DNA of 64,000 nucleotides from Histidinibacterium lentulum (GTDB lineage Bacteria > Pseudomonadota > Alphaproteobacteria > Rhodobacterales > Rhodobacteraceae). Below the pieces are notes generated by a model. That model was not told where the DNA came from and did no database searches. It was given only the letters and a program-made list of their open reading frames with translations. This document shows, one piece after another, positions 47,660-56,938 of this stretch (positions within the stretch are counted from its first letter, which is position 1; each line of letters opens with the position of its first letter). The DNA lies in assembly GCF_003789055.1 (NCBI RefSeq), contig NZ_ML119081.1, positions 310,001 through 374,000 of the forward strand, in the 5' to 3' direction. A program made the position numbers and the translations under genes.

Positions 47660-47831
47660 CTGTCGTCGTCCCTTCCGGCGTCCCCCGAGTCCGGACCCCA
47701 TGCCGCGTCGCCCCGCCGGGGGTCGCACCTTTGCGCGACATCACCATGTCGCCGCCGGACCGCGGCCCTACCGCCGGACCCCCGCCCGGTCAATGGCACC
47801 CGCGCCCCGACCCCGGTCACCCTCAACCGCA

Positions 47832-47852
47832 GGGCGGGGTTCCACCCCGCCA
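47832..47852. repeat. REP-like hairpin element, copy 2
   Basis: GGCGGGGT-TCC-ACCCCGCC, a perfect 8-bp stem with the same TCC loop as the element at 21744-21762. The stem differs at paired positions, so pairing is preserved. It lies in the 284-base MFS/queA gap (47660-47943), in which I see no gene. Confidence 0.55.
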
Positions 47853-47943
47853 CCCGGCCCCCACCACGCATCCACCCGACGGCGCGTCCGACAAGACGCC
47901 CCGCCCCCATGGCCTTGGCCAAGGTCCGCCTGCCCCGTCCCCC

Positions 47944-48999
47944 TCATCCCTTCGGCAACAGGAGCGACGCGTCTCCGTAGGAAAAGAACCGGTACCTCTC
48001 CGCCACCGCATGGGCATAGATCGCCCGGATCCGCTCCACGCCCATCAGGGCCGAGACCAGCATCATCAGCGTCGACTTCGGCAGGTGGAAATTCGTCATC
48101 AGCCCGTCCGCCACCCGGAACTCGAACCCCGGGGTGATGAAGATGTCCGTATCCCCCCGGAACGGCCTGACCCCGCCCCGACCGTCCGCCGCGCTCTCGA
48201 TGAGCCGCAGCGCGGTGGTGCCCACAGGCAGCACCCGCCCGCCCGCGGCCCTCGTCGCGGTGATCTCGGCGGCGGCGGATTCGCTGACCTCGCCCCATTC
48301 GGCGTGCATCCGGTGCAGGGAGACATCGTCCACCTTGACCGGCAGGAAGGTCCCCGCCCCCACATGCAGCGTCACATGGGTGAACGCGACGCCCCTCCGC
48401 TCCAGCGCCTCGAGAAGCGGCGCGTCGAAATGCAGCGACGCGGTCGGCGCCGCCACGGCGCCGGGCCGGCTTGCCCAGACCGTCTGGTAATCCTCCTTGT
48501 CCGCCTCGTCCGGCGCGCGCAGCGCCGCGATGTAGGGCGGCAGCGGCATCGCCCCGGCCTCGGCGAGGGCCCGGTCGAAATCCTCGCCCGCGCAGTTGAA
48601 CCGCAAGAGACCCTGCCCGTCGCGCCGCCCCTCGAGACGGGCCGCAAGGTCCGGCGAGAACACCACCTCCTCGCCCTCCCTCAGCTTCCTCAGCGGCTTG
48701 ACGAGCGCCGTCCACAGCCCGTCCGGCTGCGGCTCCAGCAACGTCACCTCGATCCGGGCGGCGCTCTCCCCGGCCTCCCCGGTCCTGCGTCTTTCCCCGG
48801 TCAGCCGCGCCGGGATCACCCTCGTGTCGTTCAGGATCAGCCGGTCGCCGGGGCGAAGGATCTCCACGAGATCCCGCACGAGTCGATCCTCGATCCCGTC
48901 CCCTTCAGCCAGCAGCAGCCGCGCCGAGGACCGCGGCCGCGCCGGGCGCGTGGCGATCAGCGCCTCCGGAAGATCGAAATCGAACTCGCTCAGCTTCAT
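47944..48999 (-). CDS. queA: tRNA preQ1(34) S-adenosylmethionine ribosyltransferase-isomerase QueA
   Basis: 351-residue QueA, which makes epoxyqueuosine in tRNA from [23 protein letters not shown] at the N-terminus, [13 protein letters not shown] near residue 55, [15 protein letters not shown] near 215, HAEWGEVSE near 240 and [20 protein letters not shown] near 290 are diagnostic. It is 18 bases downstream of the YhdP-like gene stop. The usual partner tgt is not in view. Confidence 0.97.
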   Translation of the reverse strand: MKLSEFDFDLPEALIATRPARPRSSARLLLAEGDGIEDRLVRDLVEILRPGDRLILNDTRVIPARLTGERRRTGEAGESAARIEVTLLEPQPDGLWTALVKPLRKLREGEEVVFSPDLAARLEGRRDGQGLLRFNCAGEDFDRALAEAGAMPLPPYIAALRAPDEADKEDYQTVWASRPGAVAAPTASLHFDAPLLEALERRGVAFTHVTLHVGAGTFLPVKVDDVSLHRMHAEWGEVSESAAAEITATRAAGGRVLPVGTTALRLIESAADGRGGVRPFRGDTDIFITPGFEFRVADGLMTNFHLPKSTLMMLVSALMGVERIRAIYAHAVAERYRFFSYGDASLLLPKG

Positions 49000-49017
49000 G
49001 AGGCCCCCCGTCCGGCG

Positions 49018-52000
49018 CTACTGACCCACCTGCGGAGGCGGGCGGCGGAATATCTCCCGGAACATGCCCGGCGTCAGCACCGAAAGCGGGTTCACCTGCA
49101 CCTGCGGCCGCCCCACCGTGCCGCCAAGCCGGAAGTTGAAGCCGATCAGCCCCTCGCCGGGCCGCGTCAGCACCGCGCCGAGTCCGTTCAGCAGGTAGAG
49201 TGGCGAGACCACGCCCTGGAAATCCATCACCTGGCTCGCCATTTCGTAGGTGCCGTCGAGCGAGACGCCGAGCGACGGGCCAACCGCGCTCGCCGCGGTC
49301 ACCACGATGGCCTCGGGCGACATGCGGAACTGCGCATCGACCTCCGAAAAGGCCAGACCCTGCCCGTCGAGCTGCTGCAGGAGGCCCACGACGCTCACCG
49401 CGTTAAGAAGCGCCGCCATCGCGGGCGCGTCGCGCACCCGCAGATCCGTCATCCGCAGCGAGCCGTTGAATGTGCCCTCGCCACCCGCGGGCTGCAGGAT
49501 CAACTCCATCCCGCCCCCCGAGGCATTGGGCAGAAGCTCCGCCGCCCGCAGCACCGCGCCCCCGTCCTGGGAGGTCAGCCGCACGCCGGTGCGCCCCTGC
49601 CACGGGACCAGACTGCCCTGGATTTCCGGACCGTCGTTGACCAGCGCGGTAAAGGTCCCGCCAAGCCCGCCCTCGGACCGGAAGGCGCCCACGAACTCCG
49701 TCAGCGCCACGGTGTCGGTGATCTGCAGCCGGTCGAGCCGGATCGACAGCGGCCCTCCCGCGCCGGTTTCCGCGTCGCCGGTGCCGAACCTCGCACGGCG
49801 CAGATCGAGACGCCCGCCCGGCATGTCCACCGCCACCGGCCTGCCCTCGCCCCGGCTGCGCAGGGTCACCGGCGCGTCAAGCCAGCTTCCCACCGTCAAC
49901 CGGTCGAATCGCGCCGCCTGAAACGTGCCTCCGGGTCCCAGATCGATCCGCCCCCGCGCCTCCAGCCCGCCCGCCGAGAGCGACAGCCGGTCGATCCTCG
50001 GATCGCGGCCCAGCGTGCCCGCGATCTCGAAGGCCCCGGTATCTCCGGCAGGCTTGTTCCAGCCGATCCACGGCAGCGACAGGCGCACCCCCTGAAGCGT
50101 GGAGATCAGCGAGAAGTCCGGCGCCCGGCCTTCGGGCATCCTCATGGTCAGGCGCCCCTCGGCCTGCCCCGTCACCACGCCTGCGGGCAAGGCGATGCCG
50201 AAGCTGTCGAGGGTCGCGGCAGAGAGCGCGACCCCTGCCTCCACGATGCCGGGGGCGCCGCGGGTGAAGGCCTTGCGGTAGGCCCCCTCCACCGGGACGC
50301 CGTCGACCTCGGCCCGGCCGGCGATCTCCAGCCCGTCGGGCGTCGCCGCGAGATCGAGCCGCGCCGCGGTCAGCCGGCGGTCGGGGATCAGGCCGTCGGC
50401 GTCCACGCCCGCGAGCTCCGCCGCCATGACATAGCTCACCGCTTCGGGGCTGAGGTCCTCGACCAGCGGCATGAAGAGCCGGCCCGAGACCTTCGCCGTC
50501 CCCTCCGCCACGTCGGTGTCGAGACCCGACCGTTGTATCAGCCGCAGCGGCGGCTGGTCGAGCACCGACAGGAGGGCCGGGATCGGGCCCGCCGCCTCCA
50601 GCCCGAATTCCACCGGCGCACCGGGGAGACCCATCACGGGGATCACCATGGTCGAACCTGCCAGATCGAGCGTGCCGCCCTCGGGCGCCACGACCCTGCC
50701 CTTGTCGAGCGACACCGCGAAACTGCGTCCGACGATCTCGACGAAGCCGTCCACCCCCTCGAGCACGGGCATCCGGGGCAGGAACCGCACCTCCGCTCCG
50801 GCGAGGGTGAAATCGGTTGCCAGAAGCAGGTCCGACCCCGGCTCGGCCCGCAGCGCCACGGTGGCGTCGCGCATCTCGCCCGAGAGGATGTTGGCCTCGA
50901 GCCACGACCGCACGCCGGGCCTCCAGCCCTCGGGCCAGAGGCTCAGCGCCTGCCGCAGGCCGATACCGTCCGCCGACCCGTCCACAGCGACGTGCCAGCC
51001 CTGCGGCCCGGTCCAGACCCGCGCCCCGCCGAGGATCTCCGTCCCCGACCGGACCGCTTCCGGCATGCCCGGAGCCGACGCCAGCGTGACCTGCGCCACG
51101 TCGTCCCCCGGCGCGGCCAGCAGCGCCCGCGCGCCCGCCACCGTGAGCCGGAAGGGCCGCAGCTCGAGCCTGATATCCGCGCTCGCCCCGGTGACCTCCA
51201 GCGGCGCGCCGTAGAGCGCCCCGGGATTGGCCGACGCCCGCGCCACCTCGAACTGCCCGAGGATCTCCTCCGGCAACCCCTGTTCCATGTCCCCGAGATA
51301 GGCCCGGCCTCTCGCCTCCAGATGGCCCGCCGCCCCCTCGACCTCGATCAGGTCGAAGCGGACCACGCCGTCGTGCGGATCATAGGCAAGATAGGTGCGC
51401 GCGGCGTCGAACGGCACGGGACGGGCCGACGCCGTGGGCCTCAGCGCCCCGGACCCCAGCGCCAGCGAGGCGTCGAAGTCGCTCAGGGCGCCGGCGTCGT
51501 CCAGCTTCGCGCGCAGGTTCGCCGTCAGCGGCGCGTCGAGGACCGCAAGCCAGCTCAGGGCGGCCGCCTGGCTGGCCAGGTCGGCGGCCATGGCCCGCTC
51601 CACGGTCAGCGACAGCTCCGCCGCCTCCAGCCCCCGCGGCGACACGTAGCGCGCAGAAAGTGCCGTCGGTTCGGCCAGTCCCGACATCACCGACAGGTCC
51701 GCCGCGATCTCCAGGTCCGCGCGGCCGAAGGTGACGGCGAGATTGCCGCCGTCCACCGTCCAGCTCCGGCCCGCCCGCGCATCGACGTAATTGAGCACCA
51801 GCCCCTCGGCCCGGATCTCCTCGAGCGCTTCGAGCTCCGCCCGCGCGGTGGCCCGGTCGAGGGCTCCCAGAAGACCCGCGAGGTCGGGCGCATCCTCCGC
51901 GTCCGGAACGCCGAAGGCCACCGCCAGCCGCCCGTCCTCGTCCCGGCTCAGGTCGACCACGGCGCCCGCAACCTCGATCCGCTGCACCAGGAGCGTGCGC

Positions 52001-52365
52001 CGGAAAAGCACGCCGCGCGGCGAGATCAGGGCATCGACCTTCGGAATGCGCGCCACGTCCGTGCCGTCCGCATCCCTCAGGACCGCATCCGACAGCCGCA
52101 CGCGCGGATGAAAGTCGCGCCCCAGCGTCACCGCGATATGCCCGACACTCAGCTCTCCGCCGGTCAGGGCCGCGGCGCGGGCCTCCACCTCCTCGACGAC
52201 CCAGCTCGGCGCGGAGATGTCGCGCCCGAAGAGCACCAGCGCGGCCACGACGGCGAAAACAACTGGCAGCGCCAGCGCCGCGGCCCCCGCGCGCGCGAGG
52301 CGCCGCGCCCGCCGCCCCGTCCCGCGCCTGCGCCCCGCCTGCCCTGGCTCGTCCGCCCCGCTCAT
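49018..52365 (-). CDS. YhdP-like AsmA superfamily lipid-transport protein
   Basis: 1115-residue envelope protein. A basic N-terminus (RRRGTGRRARRLARAG) precedes one membrane anchor, LALPVVFAVVAALVLFGRDI, near residue 30. The rest is a long repetitive beta-groove with DUF3971-like and AsmA_2-like segments, such as LSVGHIAVTLGRDFHPRVRL near 75 and SQVMDFQGVVSPLYLLNGLG near 1060. AsmA/YhdP proteins bridge the periplasm to carry phospholipids to the outer membrane. The C-terminus ends MFREIFRRPPPQVGQ. It probably shares a transcript with queA. Assignment rests on size, architecture and the C-terminal block. Confidence 0.85.
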   Translation of the reverse strand: MSGADEPGQAGRRRGTGRRARRLARAGAAALALPVVFAVVAALVLFGRDISAPSWVVEEVEARAAALTGGELSVGHIAVTLGRDFHPRVRLSDAVLRDADGTDVARIPKVDALISPRGVLFRRTLLVQRIEVAGAVVDLSRDEDGRLAVAFGVPDAEDAPDLAGLLGALDRATARAELEALEEIRAEGLVLNYVDARAGRSWTVDGGNLAVTFGRADLEIAADLSVMSGLAEPTALSARYVSPRGLEAAELSLTVERAMAADLASQAAALSWLAVLDAPLTANLRAKLDDAGALSDFDASLALGSGALRPTASARPVPFDAARTYLAYDPHDGVVRFDLIEVEGAAGHLEARGRAYLGDMEQGLPEEILGQFEVARASANPGALYGAPLEVTGASADIRLELRPFRLTVAGARALLAAPGDDVAQVTLASAPGMPEAVRSGTEILGGARVWTGPQGWHVAVDGSADGIGLRQALSLWPEGWRPGVRSWLEANILSGEMRDATVALRAEPGSDLLLATDFTLAGAEVRFLPRMPVLEGVDGFVEIVGRSFAVSLDKGRVVAPEGGTLDLAGSTMVIPVMGLPGAPVEFGLEAAGPIPALLSVLDQPPLRLIQRSGLDTDVAEGTAKVSGRLFMPLVEDLSPEAVSYVMAAELAGVDADGLIPDRRLTAARLDLAATPDGLEIAGRAEVDGVPVEGAYRKAFTRGAPGIVEAGVALSAATLDSFGIALPAGVVTGQAEGRLTMRMPEGRAPDFSLISTLQGVRLSLPWIGWNKPAGDTGAFEIAGTLGRDPRIDRLSLSAGGLEARGRIDLGPGGTFQAARFDRLTVGSWLDAPVTLRSRGEGRPVAVDMPGGRLDLRRARFGTGDAETGAGGPLSIRLDRLQITDTVALTEFVGAFRSEGGLGGTFTALVNDGPEIQGSLVPWQGRTGVRLTSQDGGAVLRAAELLPNASGGGMELILQPAGGEGTFNGSLRMTDLRVRDAPAMAALLNAVSVVGLLQQLDGQGLAFSEVDAQFRMSPEAIVVTAASAVGPSLGVSLDGTYEMASQVMDFQGVVSPLYLLNGLGAVLTRPGEGLIGFNFRLGGTVGRPQVQVNPLSVLTPGMFREIFRRPPPQVGQ

Positions 52366-52451
52366 CCGCTCCCGTTCCGTCCGCGCTTTATTCTGCTGTG
52401 CCGCGGCCTAGAACGAAAGCGGGACGAGGTCCAACCACGGAGACGAGAGAC

Positions 52452-52928
52452 ATGTCGGACACGATGATCATCGAAGCGGGCGCCGAGGCTCCCCCCTTCA
52501 CCCTGCCCCGCGACGGCGGCGGCGAGATCGGCCTCGCCGATCTGCGCGGCAGGCCCGTCGTCCTCTACTTCTACCCCAAGGACGACACCCCGGGCTGCAC
52601 CAGGGAGGCCCTGGGCTTCACGGAACATGCCGACGCCTTTGCCGAGGCGGGCGCGGTGGTTCTGGGTGTCTCCAAGGACTCCGTGTCGAAGCACGACAGG
52701 TTCCGCGACAAGCACGGGCTGAAGGTCGCCCTCCTGTCGGACGAACACGGAGACGTCTGCGAGCGCTACGGCGTCTGGAAGGAAAAGAGCATGTACGGCA
52801 AGACCTACATGGGCATCGAGCGCGCGACCTTCCTGATCGACGGAGACGGCAGGATCGCCCGCGCCTGGCGCAAGGTCTCCGTGCCCGGCCATGTCGAGGA
52901 GGTGCTCGAGGCCGTCAAGGCGCTCTGA
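52452..52928 (+). CDS. bcp: Thioredoxin-dependent peroxiredoxin BCP
   Basis: 158-residue peroxiredoxin of the BCP/PrxQ group that reduces peroxides. VVLYFYPKDDTPGCTREALG near residue 35 holds the peroxidatic cysteine. The resolving cysteine that many members have five residues later is leucine here, so catalysis would be one-Cys or use the cysteine in DVCERYGVWKEK. The C-terminal RATFLIDGDGRIARAWRKVS is standard. ATG 52452 follows GAGACGAGAG. Divergent from the YhdP-like gene. Confidence 0.95.
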   Translation: MSDTMIIEAGAEAPPFTLPRDGGGEIGLADLRGRPVVLYFYPKDDTPGCTREALGFTEHADAFAEAGAVVLGVSKDSVSKHDRFRDKHGLKVALLSDEHGDVCERYGVWKEKSMYGKTYMGIERATFLIDGDGRIARAWRKVSVPGHVEEVLEAVKAL

Positions 52929-52937
52929 GCCGGGGGC

Positions 52938-52962
52938 ACCGGACCGGCCCCGCCGGTCCGGT
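52938..52962 (+). terminator. Strong GC hairpin after bcp
   Basis: Perfect 11-bp stem ACCGGACCGGC/GCCGGTCCGGT with a CCC loop, ten bases after the bcp stop. No T run, so termination strength is uncertain. Confidence 0.55.
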
Positions 52963-53061
52963 CCACGCATGTCACGCGCGGCTCGGCCCCCTTGCGCACA
53001 CTGGACGAGGACCGGCACGGGGGTGCATGAGGCGGGCAGACCGGCCACGACGGAGATCGCG

Positions 53062-53874
53062 ATGCCCCGGACCCTCGCCGACATGGCCACCGAGGTGCTC
53101 ACCACCGCCGACGGCCGCGCCAAGACCGCGCTCTCCCGCCGCCATGCGGCCGCCTGGACGGCCTCCCGCGCCGCAGGCACGCCGCTTATCGTCGGCGAGG
53201 CCACCCCGCCGCTGCGCCCGTCTCGCCCGGAAAAGCCCGATCTCCTGCCGCCCCGAGACGTCCCCCGCCGCAAGCCCGGTTCCGAGGCCGGCCGTCTCGC
53301 CATGCTTCACGCGGTGGCCCATATCGAGCTCAATGCCGTGGACCTGCACTGGGACATGGTCGCCCGCTTCTCCCGAATCCCTTTCCCGCCGGGCTTCTTC
53401 GACGACTGGGTGCGCGCCGCGGACGAGGAGTCGAAGCACTTCACCCTGCTCTGCGACTGCCTCGAGGCCCGCGGCAGCCACTACGGCGCGCTGCCCGCCC
53501 ATGCCGGCATGTGGCGCGCTGCCGAGGATACGGCGGGCGACATCCTCGCGCGCCTCGCCGTCGTGCCCATGGTGCTCGAGGCCCGCGGCCTCGACGTGAC
53601 GCCCGGCATGATCGACCTCTTCCGGCGCGCCGGGGACGAGGATGTCGTCTCCGCGCTCGAGATCATCTACGCCGAGGAAGTCCATCATGTCGCCTACGGC
53701 GCCAAGTGGTTCAACTTCCTCTGCGGCCGCGATGACCTCGATCCGACCGAGACCTTTCACGCCCTTGTCCGGCGCTATTTCCCCGGCGGCACGAAACCGC
53801 CCTTCAACGAGGAGAAGCGCGCAGAAGCCGGGATGCCGCCGGATTTCTACTGGCCGCTTTCCGACGCGCCTTAA
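53062..53874 (+). CDS. DUF455 ferritin-like domain protein
   Basis: 270-residue soluble protein with a ferritin-like four-helix bundle of the DUF455 family. Candidate iron ligands are in AVAHIELNAVDLHWD (near 95), DEESKHFTLLCDCLE (near 135), LEARGLDVTPGM and YAEEVHHVAYGAKWFNFLCG (near 215). Spacing of the Glu/His pairs suits a di-iron centre. In other species DUF455 proteins resemble MiaE-like tRNA hydroxylases, but function is open. ATG 53062 (MPRTLADM) is preferred. Confidence 0.85.
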   Translation: MPRTLADMATEVLTTADGRAKTALSRRHAAAWTASRAAGTPLIVGEATPPLRPSRPEKPDLLPPRDVPRRKPGSEAGRLAMLHAVAHIELNAVDLHWDMVARFSRIPFPPGFFDDWVRAADEESKHFTLLCDCLEARGSHYGALPAHAGMWRAAEDTAGDILARLAVVPMVLEARGLDVTPGMIDLFRRAGDEDVVSALEIIYAEEVHHVAYGAKWFNFLCGRDDLDPTETFHALVRRYFPGGTKPPFNEEKRAEAGMPPDFYWPLSDAP

Positions 53875-54036
53875 GGCCCGGTTTCGGCAAGATTTCGCCC
53901 ATGGCGCCACAGTCCCGCCCGCGGGGGCCCCCTGCGGCGGCGCAAGGCTTGCGACATGGGGGACCCCCGTCTAGACCCGACCTGCGCGGGTGGGGGCAGG
54001 CTGTCCGTGCGAGGAGTAGGGACAGGAATTGAGACC

Positions 54037-55341
54037 TTGAGATCTCGAATGATGCAGGGAGTGCATTCCGCGCTCGAACGCCGGTTTCCGGAAAAGCGGC
54101 TCTTCATCCGGTCGGATACCGAAACCCGTTTCATCCGCCTGAAATCGGAGACGCAGGCCGTGGCCTGGCTCGGGGCGACGCTGGTGGTCGGATGGACGAT
54201 CGTCGCCACCGCCGTGCTGCTGATGGACAGCATCGGGGCCGGCAGCTATCGCGCCCAGGCGCTTCGCGACCAGATGATCTACGAGGATCGGCTCAACGCG
54301 CTCTCCGCCGAACGGGACGCCCGCGCCGAAGAGGCGCTGGCCGCGCAGCAGCGCTTCGCCACCACCCTCGATCAGGTCAGCGTCATGCAGACCGAACTCC
54401 TCGAGGCCGAGACCCGCGCCCACGAACTGCGCACCGGCATCGACGTGATGCAGACCAAGCTGATGGAGATGCGCCGCGAGCGGGATGCCGCACGGGGCGA
54501 GGCCGTTCTCCTCGCCGCCCGGCTCGAAGAGGGCGGCACCGGACTTCCGGGCGACGACATGACCGGCATGCTCGATCTCGTCGCCGCCGCCCTGTCCGAA
54601 ACCGCCGAGGCCCGCGACACGATCGCCGCCGACGCGGCGGAGGCCCTGGAACTCGCCGCCGAGGCCGAACTGGAGCTCCGCCTCCTGCGCGACAAGAACG
54701 ACGAGATCTTCCGCCAGCTCGAAGAGGCCATGACCATCTCGGTGGAACCGCTCGACCGCATGTTCCGCGAGGCCGGGCTGAACCCCGACACCCTGCTCAC
54801 GGCCGTGCGCCGCGGCTATTCCGGCACCGGCGGTCCGCTGACCCCGCTCAGCTTCTCCACCCGCGGCGCGCCCGATGCGGACGCGGCCCGCGCCAACGAG
54901 ATCCTCGACGGACTCGACCGCATCAACCTCTACCGCATCGCGGCCGAACGCGCGCCCTTCGCCATGCCGGTGCGCGACAGCTTCCGCTACACCTCGGGCT
55001 TCGGGATGCGCTGGGGCAGGATGCACAACGGAACCGATTTCGCGGCCCCCATCGGCACGCCGATCTACGCCACCGCCGACGGGGTCGTCATCGAGGCCGG
55101 CTGGGCCTCGGGCTACGGCCGCCTCATCAAGATCCAGCACGAGTTCGGCATCGAGACGCGCTATGCCCATCTCAACCAGATTCGCGTCAGCGTGGGCGAA
55201 AGGGTCTCGCGCGGACAGCGGATCGGTGATATGGGCAACTCCGGACGGTCGACCGGCCCTCATCTCCACTACGAAGTGCGTGTCGGCGGTCGGCCTGTGA
55301 ACCCCATGATCTATATACGGGCCGGACAGGATGTTTTCTAA
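54037..55341 (+). CDS. M23 family metallopeptidase (LytM) upstream of bactofilin
   Basis: 434-residue membrane-anchored endopeptidase that cleaves peptidoglycan cross-links. Cytoplasmic head, one span (AWLGATLVVGWTIVATAVLL near 45-65), a long periplasmic coiled coil (about 75-245), then the LytM domain. It contains GFGMRWGRMHNGTDFAAPIG (HxxxD zinc ligands), TRYAHLNQIRVSVGERVSRG and STGPHLHYEVRVGGRPVNPM (HxH). The start is probably TTG 54037, just after AGGAATT, giving a basic head; ATG 54049 is the alternative. The 3' end overlaps the bactofilin gene by 11 bases. M23-bactofilin pairs shape cells in several alphaproteobacteria. Confidence 0.92.
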   Translation: MRSRMMQGVHSALERRFPEKRLFIRSDTETRFIRLKSETQAVAWLGATLVVGWTIVATAVLLMDSIGAGSYRAQALRDQMIYEDRLNALSAERDARAEEALAAQQRFATTLDQVSVMQTELLEAETRAHELRTGIDVMQTKLMEMRRERDAARGEAVLLAARLEEGGTGLPGDDMTGMLDLVAAALSETAEARDTIAADAAEALELAAEAELELRLLRDKNDEIFRQLEEAMTISVEPLDRMFREAGLNPDTLLTAVRRGYSGTGGPLTPLSFSTRGAPDADAARANEILDGLDRINLYRIAAERAPFAMPVRDSFRYTSGFGMRWGRMHNGTDFAAPIGTPIYATADGVVIEAGWASGYGRLIKIQHEFGIETRYAHLNQIRVSVGERVSRGQRIGDMGNSGRSTGPHLHYEVRVGGRPVNPMIYIRAGQDVF

Positions 55342-55831
55342 GAGCAAGATCAACGAGCCGGGCCCCAAGGCCGGCGAGACCACCGCATCGGACCAGGGTA
55401 AGCCCGCCGTGCCGGCCTCCTCGGACTACAAGCCCACCGCCCCCAAGGCAAAACCCCCCGCCTCGATCCTGTCGGCCGACCTCACCGTGACCGGCAATCT
55501 CAAGACATCGGGCGACATCCAGATCGAGGGCCAGGTCGACGGCGACATCCGCGCGCATCTCCTGACCATCGGCGAGGGCGCCACCGTGCGCGGCGAATGC
55601 ATCGCCGACGACGTGGTGATCAACGGCCGCATCGTTGGCCGGGTCCGCGGCCTAAAGGTCCGCCTGACCTCCACCGCGCGGGTCGAGGGCGACATCATCC
55701 ACAAGACCATCGCCATCGAGTCCGGCGCCCATTTCGAGGGATCGGTCCAGCGCCAGGACGATCCGCTCTCCACGAGCGGCAGTGCAAAGCCGAAGGCGCC
55801 CCAGCCGGCCGCCTCCCAGGACAAGTCGTGA
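55331..55831 (+). CDS. Bactofilin (polymer-forming cytoskeletal protein)
   Basis: 166-residue bactofilin. A disordered, Lys/Pro-rich head (1-45) precedes the beta-helix core with ILSADLTVTGNLKTSGDIQI, VDGDIRAHLLTIGEGATVRG and INGRIVGRVRGLKVRLTSTA. A Pro/Ala tail follows. Bactofilins form filaments on the inner membrane and recruit M23 hydrolases. Here the two genes overlap, a strong sign they act together. A terminator hairpin follows at 55865. Confidence 0.95.
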   Translation: MFSKSKINEPGPKAGETTASDQGKPAVPASSDYKPTAPKAKPPASILSADLTVTGNLKTSGDIQIEGQVDGDIRAHLLTIGEGATVRGECIADDVVINGRIVGRVRGLKVRLTSTARVEGDIIHKTIAIESGAHFEGSVQRQDDPLSTSGSAKPKAPQPAASQDKS

Positions 55832-55864
55832 TCCTCTGACCCGCGCCTCCGGGCGCGCCGATCG

Positions 55865-55886
55865 GGCCCCGCCTCGGCGGGGCCTT
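55865..55886. terminator. Hairpin terminator between bactofilin and DUF2189 genes
   Basis: Perfect stem GGCCCCGC/GCGGGGCC around CTCG, followed by TTCCTG. Located between convergent genes, it could serve both. Confidence 0.65.
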
Positions 55887-55924
55887 CCTGCGTTTCGGGG
55901 TCCCGCGGGCCGGCTGCCGCGGCC

Positions 55925-56722
55925 TCAGGACGGAACCGGGGTGGCCAGCGCCCTGCGATAGAGATGCCAGGTCGCATGGCCGAAGACCGGCAGCACGACC
56001 ACGAGGCCCAGGAACCAGGGCAGCAGCGCCAGCAGCGTCGCCAGCGCGATCAGCGCGGCCCAGGCGCCCAGCACCACGGCATTCGCCTTCACGGTCTGCA
56101 CGCTCAGGATCATCGCCGTGACGAAATCCACCTCCCTGTCCAGCAGCAGCGGCAGGCTGACCACGGTCAGGGAGAAGAGCAGGAACGCCAGCACCCCGCC
56201 CACGGCCACCTCCACCGCGATCATCGCAAGCCCCCGCGGCGTCAGGAACGCCTCCCAGCTCTCGCTGACGTTGGTCATCACCGACAGCCCCATGAAGAGC
56301 GCGAAGATCATGTGCGCGAGAAAGGTCCAGAACAGGAAATAGATCACGATGATCGCGCCCATCCAGGGGATCTGCCGCCCGCGTTCGGCCCAGACCACAC
56401 CGAGGACCCCGCCCCAGTCGAGCCGCTCCCCCGCCTCCAGCCGCCGCGACACCTCGTAGAGCCCGACCGCCGCGAAGGGCGCGGCCAGCGGAAATCCCAG
56501 CGACGTCGCCAGCGTCCAGGTCACATGCCCTGCGCCGAGCCAGACCATCAGGAACCCGCCCAGCACATAGACCGCCGAGAAGAAGACGCCGAAGGCCGGC
56601 GCGGCGCGGAAATCCGCCACCCCCCGCGCCAGGCAGTCCCTCAGGTCCGCCAGGGTCACCCGCCGGACCTCGGGCCGCGGCGAGGCCGGCGGCGGAACGG
56701 CACCCGTCATCGCATCGCTCAT
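55925..56722 (-). CDS. DUF2189 integral membrane protein
   Basis: 265-residue membrane protein of the DUF2189 family. After a Pro-rich cytoplasmic head, the family block VRRVTLADLRDCLARGVADF precedes about six spans (AFGVFFSAVYVLGGFLMVWL, ATSLGFPLAAPFAAVGLYEV, MGAIIVIYFLFWTFLAHMIF and others), with a WHLYRRAL end. Start ATG 56722 follows GGAGGAG. Function unknown. Converges with the bactofilin gene. Confidence 0.9.
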   Translation of the reverse strand: MSDAMTGAVPPPASPRPEVRRVTLADLRDCLARGVADFRAAPAFGVFFSAVYVLGGFLMVWLGAGHVTWTLATSLGFPLAAPFAAVGLYEVSRRLEAGERLDWGGVLGVVWAERGRQIPWMGAIIVIYFLFWTFLAHMIFALFMGLSVMTNVSESWEAFLTPRGLAMIAVEVAVGGVLAFLLFSLTVVSLPLLLDREVDFVTAMILSVQTVKANAVVLGAWAALIALATLLALLPWFLGLVVVLPVFGHATWHLYRRALATPVPS

Positions 56723-56938
56723 CACCCGCTCCTCCCCCGCGCCAAGCCTCGCCATCCTGCCGCCACCCGTCAAGCACCCCCGCCACCCCTGCAGCTCCGC
56801 CCCCGGCTGTCTTTTCTGGCCGGGGAGACGCCCGGGACGGGCGACGGGGGCAGAGCCTCCGGATCGCCGCGCGCCAGCGCGGCGACACCCCCTCCCGGGG
56901 GCGATTGACGCCCCCCGCGCGGCGCGGCAAGAGGCGCC

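Noticed and set aside
47731-52467. A 1578-codon open frame on the plus strand
   Set aside because: It runs antisense through queA and the YhdP-like gene, is rich in Arg, Pro, His and Gln, and has no domain. This is a GC-skew artefact of high-GC DNA.
56805-56840. A possible further copy of the dispersed element (TTTTCTGGCCGGGG)
   Set aside because: Only the central CTGGCCGG is shared, too short to separate from chance in GC-rich DNA.
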